DNA from: an uncultured Succinivibrio sp.
Lineage (GTDB): Bacteria; Pseudomonadota; Gammaproteobacteria; Enterobacterales; Succinivibrionaceae
Reading direction: 5' to 3'
Assembly: GCA_902785325.1 (NCBI GenBank)
Contig: CACZXZ010000005.1
Coordinates: forward strand, 1-64,000
DNA length: 64,000 nt
This document shows, piece after piece, positions 43,555 to 51,653 of this stretch. The notes beneath the pieces were generated by a model. It had not been told where the DNA came from. It made no database searches and was given only the letters and a program-made list of their open reading frames with translations. Positions within the stretch are counted from its first letter, which is position 1, and each line of letters starts with the position of its first letter. The translations under genes were made by a program, and so were the position numbers.

Positions 43555-43685
43555 GCAATAAGATTACAGGGAAATAGTTTTATTGCTAGAACATTTTTAT
43601 GTCCTAAAAACAAGAAAATATACAATAAAGATAAGATATTAAAATTCAAAATAAAAAGGGTGAATGTTAAGTTCACCCTTTTTAT
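43555..43685 (+). ncRNA. Candidate structured small RNA between rep and korB
   Basis: A transcript from the promoter at 43520-43548 would be about 130 bases and end at a perfect terminator. It contains a stem of GCAATAA (near 43554-43560) with TTATTGC, and a small ACAT/ATGT hairpin near 43589-43602. It has no coding potential. It runs divergent to rep and convergent with korB, so it could pair with the 3' end of korB message only through the terminator region. Function is unknown. Confidence 0.4.
43653..43683. terminator. Bidirectional terminator between korB and rep
   Basis: AAAAAGGGTGAA (43653-43664) and TTCACCCTTTTT (43672-43683) form a perfect 12-bp stem with a 7-base loop, with T-tails on both strands. 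It ends the korB-like operon on the minus strand and the candidate small RNA on the plus strand. Confidence 0.9.
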
Positions 43686-43696
43686 TTGTCTTAAAT

Positions 43697-45097
43697 TTAC
43701 TTGAATTTAAATGACTTAATGCTTACCTCAGAAAGATTTACATTAATCTTATTACCGTTTAAATCTTGTAAGATACCTTGGGTATTACTTGGTGCATCAT
43801 CAAGAATTAGTAAATAATCTTGACCTTGATAAGTACAATAGATACCTTCAATTTCAACCTTATCAGCATCATTTTCTTCTACTGAATCAACTTCATCATC
43901 ATAATCAGGCTCATAAGAGTTATCAACACCTTCATCATGAATAGAATCTGATAAATCGTGAGCTACACGAGTATCTCTATCGGTATAAGTAGAAGTTGCA
44001 TTGATACCAGCAGTTGGAGCTGTATTTTCTTGATTTTTAGCAAACATCTTAGGCTCTGCTGACTTATCTCGTTCATTAAGCTCTGTATATTCACTATTCT
44101 CTGTTGTTGAAGTTTCACCTTCATAACCAGCAGTATTTTCTGAATAGTCTTGAGCCTGAACTTGAGAGTCTTGAGCATTACCCTGCTCTTGTGGATCATC
44201 AAGCTTAGGAATATCAAGATTTGGCATCTGATCTGCATCTTGAAGATTTTCTTTACGAGCAATTAAAGCTTGTAATTCAGCAATAAAACTACGATCTACT
44301 AAAATACCAGCTTGACGTTTACGATCTAAGAAATCGATAGTAATTTCAGGATCTTTCTTAAAAGCATTGATAATGTCATAGCCTGTTCTTGGAGATTTAG
44401 AAATTACACCTTCATTAAAGTAAGTAATTAGCTCTAATGGTACATTATTAAATGCCATAATTTGAGATAACCACATACAAGATTTACCAGTGATGTCAGC
44501 AAGCTTACTACGCTTTAACTTACCATTTTTAACATTTGGATCATCAGGATGCTCTTGAATGTATAAATCTTCAATTTTCTTTAAACTTGAAGCAATTTCA
44601 AAAGTATTTAACTCAGTACGTTGTACATTTTCTGTTAACTGATCTACCACAATTCTTTCTAGAGAATCATAATTTCTAATAATGCAGTCAATGGTATTTA
44701 AAATCTTCTCGTCAGGATTTAATTTACCTTCTTCTTGCTCTTCTTGTTGCCATTGGCGCACTAATTTTGAAGCACGATAACGTCTTTCACCACATACAAT
44801 AGTATATTTGTTATTGATAATTGGTGATTTTAAATCGTTAGGATCTTCATGAGCAGGACGAACGATAATTGGTTGCTTTAAGCCACCATCTCTAATTGAA
44901 CGAGCTAAGCTTGATAAAGTGTTAGAAGCGTTATCATCGTCATTATTTTCAATGATAAAACCTTCATTACTTTCACTACGGACCTGCTCTAAAGCGTTAA
45001 TGTCATCTAAATTGATAGCTACAATTTGCTCTTTAGAAGCTAATAAAGAAGCATTAGAACCAATATTTAAATTCTGTAAAGCTGAAAAATCACTCAT
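43697..45097 (-). CDS. korB: ParB/KorB-like partition and repressor protein
   Basis: The ParB N-domain is clear: LARSIRDGGLKQPIIVRP and GERRYRAS (about residues 103-110), then LTENVQRTELN. A helix-turn-helix with SKLADITGKSCMWLSQIMAF follows near residue 190, and the next segment (KKDPEITIDFLDRKRQAG) resembles KorB. A long acidic, Gln/Asn-rich linker leads to an end with YLLILDDAPSNTQG and VNLSEVSIKSF, which lines up with the SH3-like dimer domain of RK2 KorB (ARLILNRRPP...ANLADVKLV). KorB both partitions the plasmid and represses many operons from dispersed operators. The dispersed TTGTCATGACAA sites here may be its targets. Confidence 0.88.
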   Translation of the reverse strand: MSDFSALQNLNIGSNASLLASKEQIVAINLDDINALEQVRSESNEGFIIENNDDDNASNTLSSLARSIRDGGLKQPIIVRPAHEDPNDLKSPIINNKYTIVCGERRYRASKLVRQWQQEEQEEGKLNPDEKILNTIDCIIRNYDSLERIVVDQLTENVQRTELNTFEIASSLKKIEDLYIQEHPDDPNVKNGKLKRSKLADITGKSCMWLSQIMAFNNVPLELITYFNEGVISKSPRTGYDIINAFKKDPEITIDFLDRKRQAGILVDRSFIAELQALIARKENLQDADQMPNLDIPKLDDPQEQGNAQDSQVQAQDYSENTAGYEGETSTTENSEYTELNERDKSAEPKMFAKNQENTAPTAGINATSTYTDRDTRVAHDLSDSIHDEGVDNSYEPDYDDEVDSVEENDADKVEIEGIYCTYQGQDYLLILDDAPSNTQGILQDLNGNKINVNLSEVSIKSFKFK

Positions 45098-45135
45098 AAT
45101 TTATACCTTAATTAAAATTAAAACCTTAACAAACC

Positions 45136-45369
45136 TTAGTTTCTCTTTTTAACTCTAAATCTACCTAACATGATAGTAAGTAATTCATCATCACTAAGGT
45201 TTAACTTATCTACAATCTTTAAAAAGTTACTTACTGTAATACGATCTTTCTTATGAAGCATAGCATATAAAGTACTGTACTCAACATTAAGTATTTTACT
45301 TAACATGCTTAAAGAAATATTGCGCATCTCTAAGTAAATTAAAATTCTTTCTTCAATACAAGTTGACAT
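45136..45369 (-). CDS. Small XRE-like HTH protein between parA and korB
   Basis: A 77-residue protein with an HTH pattern (RNISLSMLSKILNVEYSTLY, then MLHKKDRITVSNFLKI) and a basic end, GRFRVKKRN. I chose the start at 45369, preceded by AAGGAAT, over a longer frame to 45441 that crosses the promoter. RK2 has KorA in the same operon as IncC and KorB. This protein may play that part, though it is not visibly KorA-like. Confidence 0.7.
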   Translation of the reverse strand: MSTCIEERILIYLEMRNISLSMLSKILNVEYSTLYAMLHKKDRITVSNFLKIVDKLNLSDDELLTIMLGRFRVKKRN

Positions 45370-45390
45370 ATAAATATTCCTTTTTAATCT

Positions 45391-45419
45391 ATTATAGCAT
45401 ATATCTTTATTATTTACAA
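45391..45419 (-). promoter_or_regulatory. Promoter of the HTH-korB operon
   Basis: On the minus strand TTGTAA (45414-45419), a 17-base spacer and TATAAT (45391-45396). A degenerate palindrome site, ATGCCATGACGA, lies 33 bases upstream at 45452-45463. Confidence 0.6.
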
Positions 45420-45467
45420 AGTTATATCTTAAAGTAGTCAACTTAACCTTTATGCCATGACGAATTT

Positions 45468-45662
45468 TTAAAATTCATCATCGCCATTTAACTGTTCTTT
45501 GTTGTCAACATCCTTCAACTCATTAGAGAGATTTAACGGATCTGACTTAAAAGCCTCCTCCTTGAAGGCAAGTAACTCTTCTGATTTTTCATCAGAAACT
45601 TCTAAAACATCCTTTTCGCCATCTAAAATTTCGTCAATCATAGCTACATCATTTAGTGTCAT
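45468..45662 (-). CDS. 64-residue acidic protein overlapping parA
   Basis: An acidic small protein (MTLNDVAMIDEILDGEKDVL, then LAFKEEAFKSDPLNL) whose ATG lies 14 bases inside the end of parA, so it is translationally coupled. No family is recognised. The position between ParA and the korB operon suggests a partition accessory, by inference only. Confidence 0.6.
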   Translation of the reverse strand: MTLNDVAMIDEILDGEKDVLEVSDEKSEELLAFKEEAFKSDPLNLSNELKDVDNKEQLNGDDEF

Positions 45663-46437
45663 GATTTAAAATCTCCAATGTTAAAGCATAAAATTCGTCA
45701 ATCGCACGTTTATCGGTATGACCTTTAATAGCTCTTAATTCGTTTAAAGAGCAAGAATTAGATAACGCATCTTGAATAGCACCTGAAGTGTGGATCTTAT
45801 CATTCAATAACAAAGAACCAATCGCAGACTTTTGCAACTGTTCTAATAATTCTTGTTGTCTTTTTCTAGAAGAAACAAACTTGTTAATTACAATACCTAA
45901 TAAATCACAAGTAGCCATTCCGTTTTGGGAACGTACCATATTGATGTTCTGATAAGTAGTAAGTAACTTATTTAAGCCTAAGAGTGAGAAAGAATCTAAC
46001 TCCACAGGAATTAAGATCTGACCTGTAACTAATAAAGCAATCACAAGAATGTTGCCTAAAGTTGGAGGTGTATCAATGATACAGTAATCAAAGTGTTCAC
46101 CTAAAGCCTTTAAATTATTAGCAAGGTTAGCAGAGCACATACCTTTGTCTAAATTTTCGGTATTAGCAAGATTGTCATCAGCAGAACAAAGTACAATACT
46201 TTGAGAACCTTCAACCACAGCTTTAATTTCTTCTTCCTTTAAAACTCTAGACATTAAATCAGTAGCACATAACTTACACTTAAATTTCTCAAGAGTATCT
46301 GAAGCATTACCTTGAACATCAAGATCTAAGAATAAGATCTTCTTGTTAAAAGAATCAGCCATCACACGAGCGATGTTAGTACCTACGGCAGTTTTACCTA
46401 AACCACCCTTTTGATTAGTAATTGTTAAAATTTTCAT
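45649..46437 (-). CDS. parA: ParA/IncC-type partition ATPase
   Basis: A deviant Walker A box, QKGGLGKTAVGTNIARV (about residues 9-25), the DLDVQGNASDTL switch and the DTPPTLGNILVIALLV region are all present. The length of 262 residues without an N-terminal HTH is the small-ParA form, resembling short IncC. ParA moves plasmid copies in concert with ParB. It lies upstream of the HTH and korB-like genes on the same strand. Confidence 0.93.
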   Translation of the reverse strand: MKILTITNQKGGLGKTAVGTNIARVMADSFNKKILFLDLDVQGNASDTLEKFKCKLCATDLMSRVLKEEEIKAVVEGSQSIVLCSADDNLANTENLDKGMCSANLANNLKALGEHFDYCIIDTPPTLGNILVIALLVTGQILIPVELDSFSLLGLNKLLTTYQNINMVRSQNGMATCDLLGIVINKFVSSRKRQQELLEQLQKSAIGSLLLNDKIHTSGAIQDALSNSCSLNELRAIKGHTDKRAIDEFYALTLEILNHDTK

Positions 46438-46460
46438 GCGAACCTCAAATAATAAAATAA

Positions 46461-46727
46461 TTATGCAGAAACTTTATTTTGATTTAAATCAATTAAAACT
46501 AAGTAATCGATCTCGAACTTACCAAAAGCATTTTCTTGCTTGGTCATTACAGCCTTGTAATGAGTATTTTTAAAAGGATTCCAAAAATGATGATAAGGCT
46601 TTTCGTCATTCATCTTTAAAACTTCTTCTTCATTAGATAACTTATAGAAAGTTGCCTGATTGTTCTTTTCGCCAGCCCAAAATTTCTCAGAGCTTGAAAC
46701 AATGTAAATACGATCTTCTTTTTTCAC
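46461..46727 (-). CDS. 88-residue hypothetical protein upstream of parA
   Basis: A small soluble protein (IYIVSSSEKFWAGEKNNQAT; HHFWNPFKNTHYKAVMTKQE). It ends 24 bases before parA and follows a promoter-like pair, TTACAA (46810-46815) and TATAAT (46787-46792), so it is probably the first gene of the par operon. No family is recognised. Confidence 0.6.
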   Translation of the reverse strand: MKKEDRIYIVSSSEKFWAGEKNNQATFYKLSNEEEVLKMNDEKPYHHFWNPFKNTHYKAVMTKQENAFGKFEIDYLVLIDLNQNKVSA

Positions 46728-46858
46728 GTTATTACTCCTAAATACTAAAATCTACTAAATTAGACCTAACGTTAAAATCTATATTTATTATAGTATAATA
46801 TTTTATAGTTTGTAAAGATAAAATAAATTATTTTAGATACTTTTATCACAATTTCTTT

Positions 46859-46870
46859 TTGTCACGACAT
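46859..46870. promoter_or_regulatory. Dispersed palindrome upstream of the par operon
   Basis: TTGTCACGACAT matches the palindrome at 10 of 12 positions. It lies 44-55 bases upstream of the probable -35 of the par operon. Confidence 0.45.
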
Positions 46871-46877
46871 AATTATA

Positions 46878-46910
46878 AAAAAAAATAAAGAGTTGAATTA
46901 ACCTCAACTC
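46878..46910 (-). terminator. Terminator of the exonuclease operon
   Basis: GAGTTGA (46890-46896) and TCAACTC (46904-46910) form a 7-bp stem, followed on the minus strand by a long T-rich run (A's at 46878-46889). Confidence 0.8.
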
Positions 46911-46945
46911 TCTATCAAGCTTTATTCTAAACAAAAAAAAATTAT

Positions 46946-47569
46946 TTAAGCTTCACTCTCTATGCGTTCTCTTCTCTTCTCTAAAGCACGGACAACATAA
47001 GCTTTAAGCTTATAATAAGCCTTTAAAATTGGATTCTTATTCACTGAATTTAACTTATTATAAACATACAAGGTTGCAAAACAGTCAGCTAAAGAGTTAT
47101 GAGCTTCCTTTAAATATTTTTTTGTACCACCAAAAAATTGAAAAGCAAAGATTAAATTTTTTCTTTTATATTTATTACCTGCTTTTGCTTTATAAAAGTT
47201 AGAAAACATAGTTAACACATCAGTAACATGAATGTTAGCATTAAGATTGATGCCATTAGCTCTTAAAAAGTTTATATCAAAACTTGGATTATAACCTACT
47301 AATTCATCAGCAGAATTTAAAAGAGAAGCTATATCATCACGATAAACAGGTAGCTCTTCTTCATTCTCTACATTCTTAATATAAAGACCGTTAAGAGAGC
47401 TTGCACTTAACCAGTCACGCAATAAATCTGTATTTGTAAAATGCTCTTGACTTGGTTTAATGTACTTATTAAAAAGTACACGATTATGATCATCAATCAC
47501 ACTAACTTGCAAAATCGCATTTTTATTTGGATCTAAACCAGTGGTTTCAGTATCTAAGATCAGCTTCAT
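46946..47569 (-). CDS. DnaQ-like 3'-5' exonuclease (RNase T/DEDD family)
   Basis: The DEDD signature is complete: ExoI LILDTETTGLDP (Asp6, Glu8), ExoII LVGYNPSFDINFLRAN, and ExoIII KEAHNSLADCFATLYVYNKL with the His-x4-Asp of DEDDh enzymes. The length of 207 residues is that of a stand-alone DnaQ-like domain. Plasmids and phages carry such enzymes for DNA turnover or proofreading. It follows the gene at 47576 by six bases. Confidence 0.9.
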   Translation of the reverse strand: MKLILDTETTGLDPNKNAILQVSVIDDHNRVLFNKYIKPSQEHFTNTDLLRDWLSASSLNGLYIKNVENEEELPVYRDDIASLLNSADELVGYNPSFDINFLRANGINLNANIHVTDVLTMFSNFYKAKAGNKYKRKNLIFAFQFFGGTKKYLKEAHNSLADCFATLYVYNKLNSVNKNPILKAYYKLKAYVVRALEKRRERIESEA

Positions 47570-47575
47570 TTTTAA

Positions 47576-47959
47576 TTACCTGCAATAAGCATAAGATTTG
47601 CGCCATTTACCAGTTGATAATTGTGATTCTAACTTAAAATCAGCATGAGAATTAGCTTGAGGTTTACCTTCGTATTCTAATTTAAACATCTCTTTCTCAA
47701 TAAAAGATACTAACTGTTGCTTGCTCATAGGGTTAAAGATATTACCTAGAAAAACAGTATTTGTATCTTTAAAAGCATGGCTACATCTTACATCAGTCTT
47801 TCTAATGCCTTTAACGTAATGCATTAACCAAAGTAAGTTTTTACTTTTTAAGTTGTAATATAGCTCAAGGTAATTACCATAGTTTGCAAAATTAATGCCT
47901 AAAGATTCTAAACTTATATTCGCAATTTGATCTTCTTTTAAAGCTTTAATACTAGTCAT
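47576..47959 (-). CDS. Hypothetical protein upstream of the exonuclease
   Basis: A 127-residue basic protein (KALKEDQIANISLESLGINF; NIFNPMSKQQLVSFIEKEMF) ending WRKSYAYCR. AGGAAT gives a good ribosome site. It is co-transcribed with the DnaQ-like gene. No family is recognised. Confidence 0.65.
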   Translation of the reverse strand: MTSIKALKEDQIANISLESLGINFANYGNYLELYYNLKSKNLLWLMHYVKGIRKTDVRCSHAFKDTNTVFLGNIFNPMSKQQLVSFIEKEMFKLEYEGKPQANSHADFKLESQLSTGKWRKSYAYCR

Positions 47960-47970
47960 AAATTATTCCT

Positions 47971-48084
47971 TTAATCGATATAGTCGTCTAATTCTTCAGA
48001 AAATAAGAATTTAATAGTTAAATAAAAGACATATAAAGCACAAGCAATTACCATGCTTCCACCAATAAACTCACCTACATTCAT
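47971..48084 (-). CDS. 37-residue single-span membrane protein
   Basis: The frame encodes a small protein beginning MNVGEFIGGSMVIACALYVF with one membrane segment and an acidic end (SEELDDYID). It ends 11 bases before the next start. The ribosome site (AAGG, about 13 bases ahead) is weak. The clear hydrophobic-then-acidic layout argues for a real small membrane protein. Confidence 0.45.
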   Translation of the reverse strand: MNVGEFIGGSMVIACALYVFYLTIKFLFSEELDDYID

Positions 48085-48162
48085 AAAAAAAAGTGCCTTT
48101 TTGATTAACATAATTATATTATGTAATATATTATAACAAATAATCAATAATTTTGATAATTT

Positions 48163-48174
48163 TTGTCATGACAA
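48163..48174. promoter_or_regulatory. Perfect palindromic operator site
   Basis: An exact TTGTCATGACAA directly after the stop of the TraL-like gene. It stands upstream of the small membrane gene at 48084 and the exonuclease operon. Confidence 0.65.
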
Positions 48175-48175
48175 T

Positions 48176-48979
48176 TTAAACAGCAACTTGGCAGACACTT
48201 TCTAATATCTTATCAAAATCATTACGAATAAAGGAAAGTTGATAGGTTGAGTTGATAAACAAAGGATAACCATTTAACTCAGAATCTACAGCTTCTTTAT
48301 ACCTATCAGGATCTAATAACTCTGAAAAAGTTTTATTTTCCTCAAAAACAGATTTGATTAAAAATTGATTTGTATCATCGGTAATAGTTTCTGATTTAGT
48401 AAACATTGGCAAATTTGCTACATGTTTTAAAGAGCCCTGATCTGAAAACATATTACAGATCATATCTGTATGACTAGCTATGCGATCATTGATAACAGGA
48501 TCAGGATAGTGATTTAACCACACTACTACATCTGTTTTTGTAAAAGTATTTAAAAGATTATTTGCAACCGAAAGACATTCATTTTTAAAATAATCATTAC
48601 CTGAAATTGGCACGTGAAGTACTAACTTTAATTCTCTTTCTTCAAATTCTTTTAAAATTGCGAAATCGTCTTTTTTTAGGTTAAATACAAAATTCTGATA
48701 AGCATCAGCAACTAACTCAATGAGCATGTCATTGTGAGTATTTAAAATTCTATCAAATAATTTTTGGCAATCATAAACTAAAGTACCATCTTCCTTCGTG
48801 TTAGTTAAAGGTAAGATATGCGCATTTAAATACTTAAAGCGACTAATAGAATTAGTATTGTTAGATGTATCAATGATAGATAATCTTTGACCATATTTTC
48901 TAATGTATTGAGCAAACAACCATCCAATAAAGGTTTTTCCACAACCTTTTTGTGAAGATAAAATCACATGAATAATCAT
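48176..48979 (-). CDS. TraL-like P-loop ATPase (ParA superfamily), copy 1
   Basis: A 267-residue protein with an N-terminal P-loop, SSQKGCGKTFIGWLFAQYIR, and a following RLSIIDTSNNTNSISRFKYL, which matches IncP TraL (QGKGGVGKSxxA...CIDTDPxNxTF). The deviant lysine of ParA is conserved (QKGCGKT). The acidic residue after IDT is missing, so the ATPase may be altered. It lies at the end of the paired-module operon. A better TraL match is encoded at 55843. Confidence 0.65.
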   Translation of the reverse strand: MIIHVILSSQKGCGKTFIGWLFAQYIRKYGQRLSIIDTSNNTNSISRFKYLNAHILPLTNTKEDGTLVYDCQKLFDRILNTHNDMLIELVADAYQNFVFNLKKDDFAILKEFEERELKLVLHVPISGNDYFKNECLSVANNLLNTFTKTDVVVWLNHYPDPVINDRIASHTDMICNMFSDQGSLKHVANLPMFTKSETITDDTNQFLIKSVFEENKTFSELLDPDRYKEAVDSELNGYPLFINSTYQLSFIRNDFDKILESVCQVAV

Positions 48980-49034
48980 ATAACACCTCGTAAACTTAAT
49001 TATGCTTATTATAAGCTATTTTAGTTTATAAAGT

Positions 49035-50063
49035 CTAAATAAACATACAAAGAATAGCCACAGAAAACGTGAATTTATTGATAGATGATTGTTCTTTAGT
49101 AAGCAAAATTACTTCTTTATTAAAGAATTTTAAATTCTTTTCTAGAGCTATAATCTTCTTAGGATCAATTTCAAGATCATTCTGATCTAGTAGCTGAAAA
49201 TTGTCGGTATCAAAAGGTCCTTCTTTATGATCGACCAATTTTAAATTGGTAAGATCTTTTAAAGAAACTATTTTAACTGAAGTGAAACAATTTAAATCAT
49301 TTAGAAAAAGCTGATCTTTTTTAGCAAGATCAAACAATTCTTTACAGTCAGCAAAAGACTCTGATTTTAAACGCAAATACTCTTTTACAAAGAAAAAATC
49401 TTTTGCATCTCTTTGAGAGCTTAAAAGTTCCATATAATCAAATTGTTTTCCAAGATACAAATCTGATGCTTGATTTAATAAATTCTTGCGATATTCATAC
49501 ACCAAAAATAAACCTCTTGCATTTGGTTGACGTGTAGCTTTGTAGTTTTCTACTAGATCAAACTGTTCACTAGCATACCAGTCTTTTTGTAAATCGATAA
49601 ATTCTCTAACAGGCTCTGATTTTAATAGACCAAAATCATCAAAATTTTTTGTATTATAGCTTCCTGTTTTTAAAAAGTTGCTGTAATACCTATCATCAAT
49701 CAAATGATACTTTTTATTCTGAAGTACACACCGTAAATCTTTTGCACAGCGCAAGGCTTTATGAAATCTAGCTGAATAATCTTTTAAATACTCTAAAAAA
49801 TGATGTAAAGGGTTTTGTAAACAATATGCTTTGTTAAAGGTACTACAAAAGGCATAATCAAGTTCAAGACATTCCTCTAAATTAGTTTTAGCATGTTTAT
49901 CATAGATAGCTTCAAGTAAAGCTTTATAGAGTAATACTTGATCTGCTGAATTAAATTTTGCAGATAAGATTAAATTGAAAACATTATTGATTAGAAATAA
50001 ATCCTGAGGAGAAATAGGACCAGCAAAAATTGGATTGGCAAAATTAGAATTATTAAAATTCAT
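49035..50063 (-). CDS. Large paired-module protein, copy 1
   Basis: A 342-residue helical protein of unknown family. It shares with copies 2 and 3 the core NTGSYNTKNFDDFGLLKSEP, then VREFIDLQKDWY, LYLGKQFDYMELL and DTDNFQLLDQNDLEIDPKKI near the end. There is no signal peptide. The last residues (FTFSVAILCMFI) are hydrophobic, unlike the other copies. Its ATG overlaps the end of its small partner by 11 bases (ATGAATTTTAA), so translation is coupled. No nuclease, kinase or Fic-type motif is visible. Confidence 0.75.
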   Translation of the reverse strand: MNFNNSNFANPIFAGPISPQDLFLINNVFNLILSAKFNSADQVLLYKALLEAIYDKHAKTNLEECLELDYAFCSTFNKAYCLQNPLHHFLEYLKDYSARFHKALRCAKDLRCVLQNKKYHLIDDRYYSNFLKTGSYNTKNFDDFGLLKSEPVREFIDLQKDWYASEQFDLVENYKATRQPNARGLFLVYEYRKNLLNQASDLYLGKQFDYMELLSSQRDAKDFFFVKEYLRLKSESFADCKELFDLAKKDQLFLNDLNCFTSVKIVSLKDLTNLKLVDHKEGPFDTDNFQLLDQNDLEIDPKKIIALEKNLKFFNKEVILLTKEQSSINKFTFSVAILCMFI

Positions 50064-50364
50064 CAGGAAATACCTCTTTTGCTTTAGAAAGATTATTATA
50101 CATCACGCTTCTTAAACCTAAACCATATTTCATACCTAAAGCGTAATGAGGTTCTAAAGGTATTTTTCCCATTAAGTGCATAGCATCAGTAGTAGCTTTC
50201 TTTTTAATTAAGTTTTCTACACATTCTAAAATGCAATCAATATCACTTTGTGACATCTCAGTATCAAGAGCATCTCTTAAACGGAAGTACTCTTTCCACT
50301 CGTCCTCAGTCATCTGATTGATTGGCTCGTTCCAACCTTTAGGCTTGTGATTTATGTCAGTCAT
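50053..50364 (-). CDS. Small paired-module protein, copy 1
   Basis: A 103-residue paralogue: KGWNEPINQMTEDEWKEYF, then RLRDALDTEMSQSDI, a variable middle (LECVENLIKKKATTDAMHLM) and a conserved end (LGLRSVMYNNLSKAKEVFPD). It is coupled by an 11-base overlap to its large partner at 49035. The family has no name that I know. Confidence 0.8.
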   Translation of the reverse strand: MTDINHKPKGWNEPINQMTEDEWKEYFRLRDALDTEMSQSDIDCILECVENLIKKKATTDAMHLMGKIPLEPHYALGMKYGLGLRSVMYNNLSKAKEVFPDEF

Positions 50365-50391
50365 CGTAATTCTCCATACTACAAAAAGTCC

Positions 50392-51339
50392 TTAAACTAA
50401 GGTTAGTTTAGGTTTAAAGCTTTTTTCTATTCTTGTACCAGTAGTTAACTCTAAATTTAATAAATCTTCCTTTAAATATTTAAGATTTTTCTCAAAACTG
50501 CTTATTAACTTTTGATCAATCGCTTTACCGTTCTGATCTACTAATTCAAAGTTATCATGATCCAAAATTGGAGAATCCTTATTTGCATTTATAAGCTCTT
50601 CTCTACTAATCAATTTTGGATAATCATACGGTTGATTAAGATCTTTAAGAAAGATATGTCCATCACGAGCCATCGCTATTAAGCAACCAGCATCTTTTAA
50701 AGACTCTTCTTTAAGCGTTTTATATTTTTTAAATGGTTCAATTTTCTCTAAATCACTATTTAATAAACCTCGTTCCATGTACTCAAACTGTTCACCTAAA
50801 TATAAATCTTCAGCTTTGGTAACTATTCTTTTTCTAAGTTCTAACAATAAATCTAAGTTATCTTTTTGTTCAGGTGTTAAATCTATCAATTCATATTCAA
50901 ATCTTTCATCATAGATATTCTTTTGTTCATTCATGAACTTCCGAGCAGGATCAAGTAATAAACCAAAAACATCAAAGTCTTTTTTATCATAACTTCCTGT
51001 ATTTAAAATCTCTGTATAGTAAAGATTATCCTTTTGAGTAAGACTTGTTTGCAGGTGATTCATTGTTCTGTTTGCTTCGTTATATCTTTTAGAATAATCA
51101 TCTAGATAATTATTAAATAATTCAGAATTAGATAAAAAATTACTTTCACTAATACAAGCAAAATCCAATTTTAAAAGTAAAGAAGAATCAATATTTTTGT
51201 CTAATTTATAAATAAAAGATCTAGCTTCTTTAAAAGTTTCCAAACAATCATTATTTATATTTAGCTGATGATAGAATACCGAAATAATACTTTTGAAAAA
51301 CAAAATATTATCAATTCTTTCTAAAGAACTAAAATTCAT
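50392..51339 (-). CDS. Large paired-module protein, copy 2
   Basis: A 315-residue protein with the family core NTGSYDKKDFDVFGLLLDPA, LYLGEQFEYMERGLL, FLKDLNQPYDYPKLI and DHDNFELVDQNGKAIDQKLI, ending TTGTRIEKSFKPKLTLV. Fragments nearly identical to its middle and end persist at 39216-39340, so a close relative once followed the small gene at 39330. The start overlaps its small partner (51329-51640) by 11 bases. Function is unknown. Confidence 0.78.
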   Translation of the reverse strand: MNFSSLERIDNILFFKSIISVFYHQLNINNDCLETFKEARSFIYKLDKNIDSSLLLKLDFACISESNFLSNSELFNNYLDDYSKRYNEANRTMNHLQTSLTQKDNLYYTEILNTGSYDKKDFDVFGLLLDPARKFMNEQKNIYDERFEYELIDLTPEQKDNLDLLLELRKRIVTKAEDLYLGEQFEYMERGLLNSDLEKIEPFKKYKTLKEESLKDAGCLIAMARDGHIFLKDLNQPYDYPKLISREELINANKDSPILDHDNFELVDQNGKAIDQKLISSFEKNLKYLKEDLLNLELTTGTRIEKSFKPKLTLV

Positions 51340-51640
51340 TAGGGTATTCCTTCTTTGCTAAAGATAAATTTAAATACATGACTTCTTTTATACCAAGTCC
51401 TTTTTTTAATTGATAAGCATAACGAGGATGAATTGGAATAATAAACATTAATTGTTTAGCTTCTTCTTTTTTATTTGCTTTCAATAGAGTATTTACTTTT
51501 AGTAAAGATGCTTTTAACTCCTCGTCAGACATCTCTACATCTAATTCTTCACGTAAGCGAAAATATTCTTTCCATTCTTCTTCTGTCATACGGTTTAAAG
51601 GCTCGTTCCAACCATTTGGCTTGTGTTGCATGTCTGTCAT
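51329..51640 (-). CDS. Small paired-module protein, copy 2
   Basis: A 103-residue paralogue with NGWNEPLNRMTEEEWKEYF at the start, variable DEELKASLLKVNTLLKANKK in the middle and VMYLNLSLAKKEYPNEF at the end. The first 35 residues are almost identical to copy B at 39330, down to the DNA level around the start (GCTATTCTCC upstream on the plus strand), so recombination between copies is plausible. Confidence 0.8.
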   Translation of the reverse strand: MTDMQHKPNGWNEPLNRMTEEEWKEYFRLREELDVEMSDEELKASLLKVNTLLKANKKEEAKQLMFIIPIHPRYAYQLKKGLGIKEVMYLNLSLAKKEYPNEF

Positions 51641-51653
51641 AGCTATTCTCCTT

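Noticed and set aside
43963..44262. Alternative frame in the korB linker
   Set aside because: It is a shadow of the low-complexity linker, without a ribosome site or domain-like composition, unlike the overprinted frame in traI.
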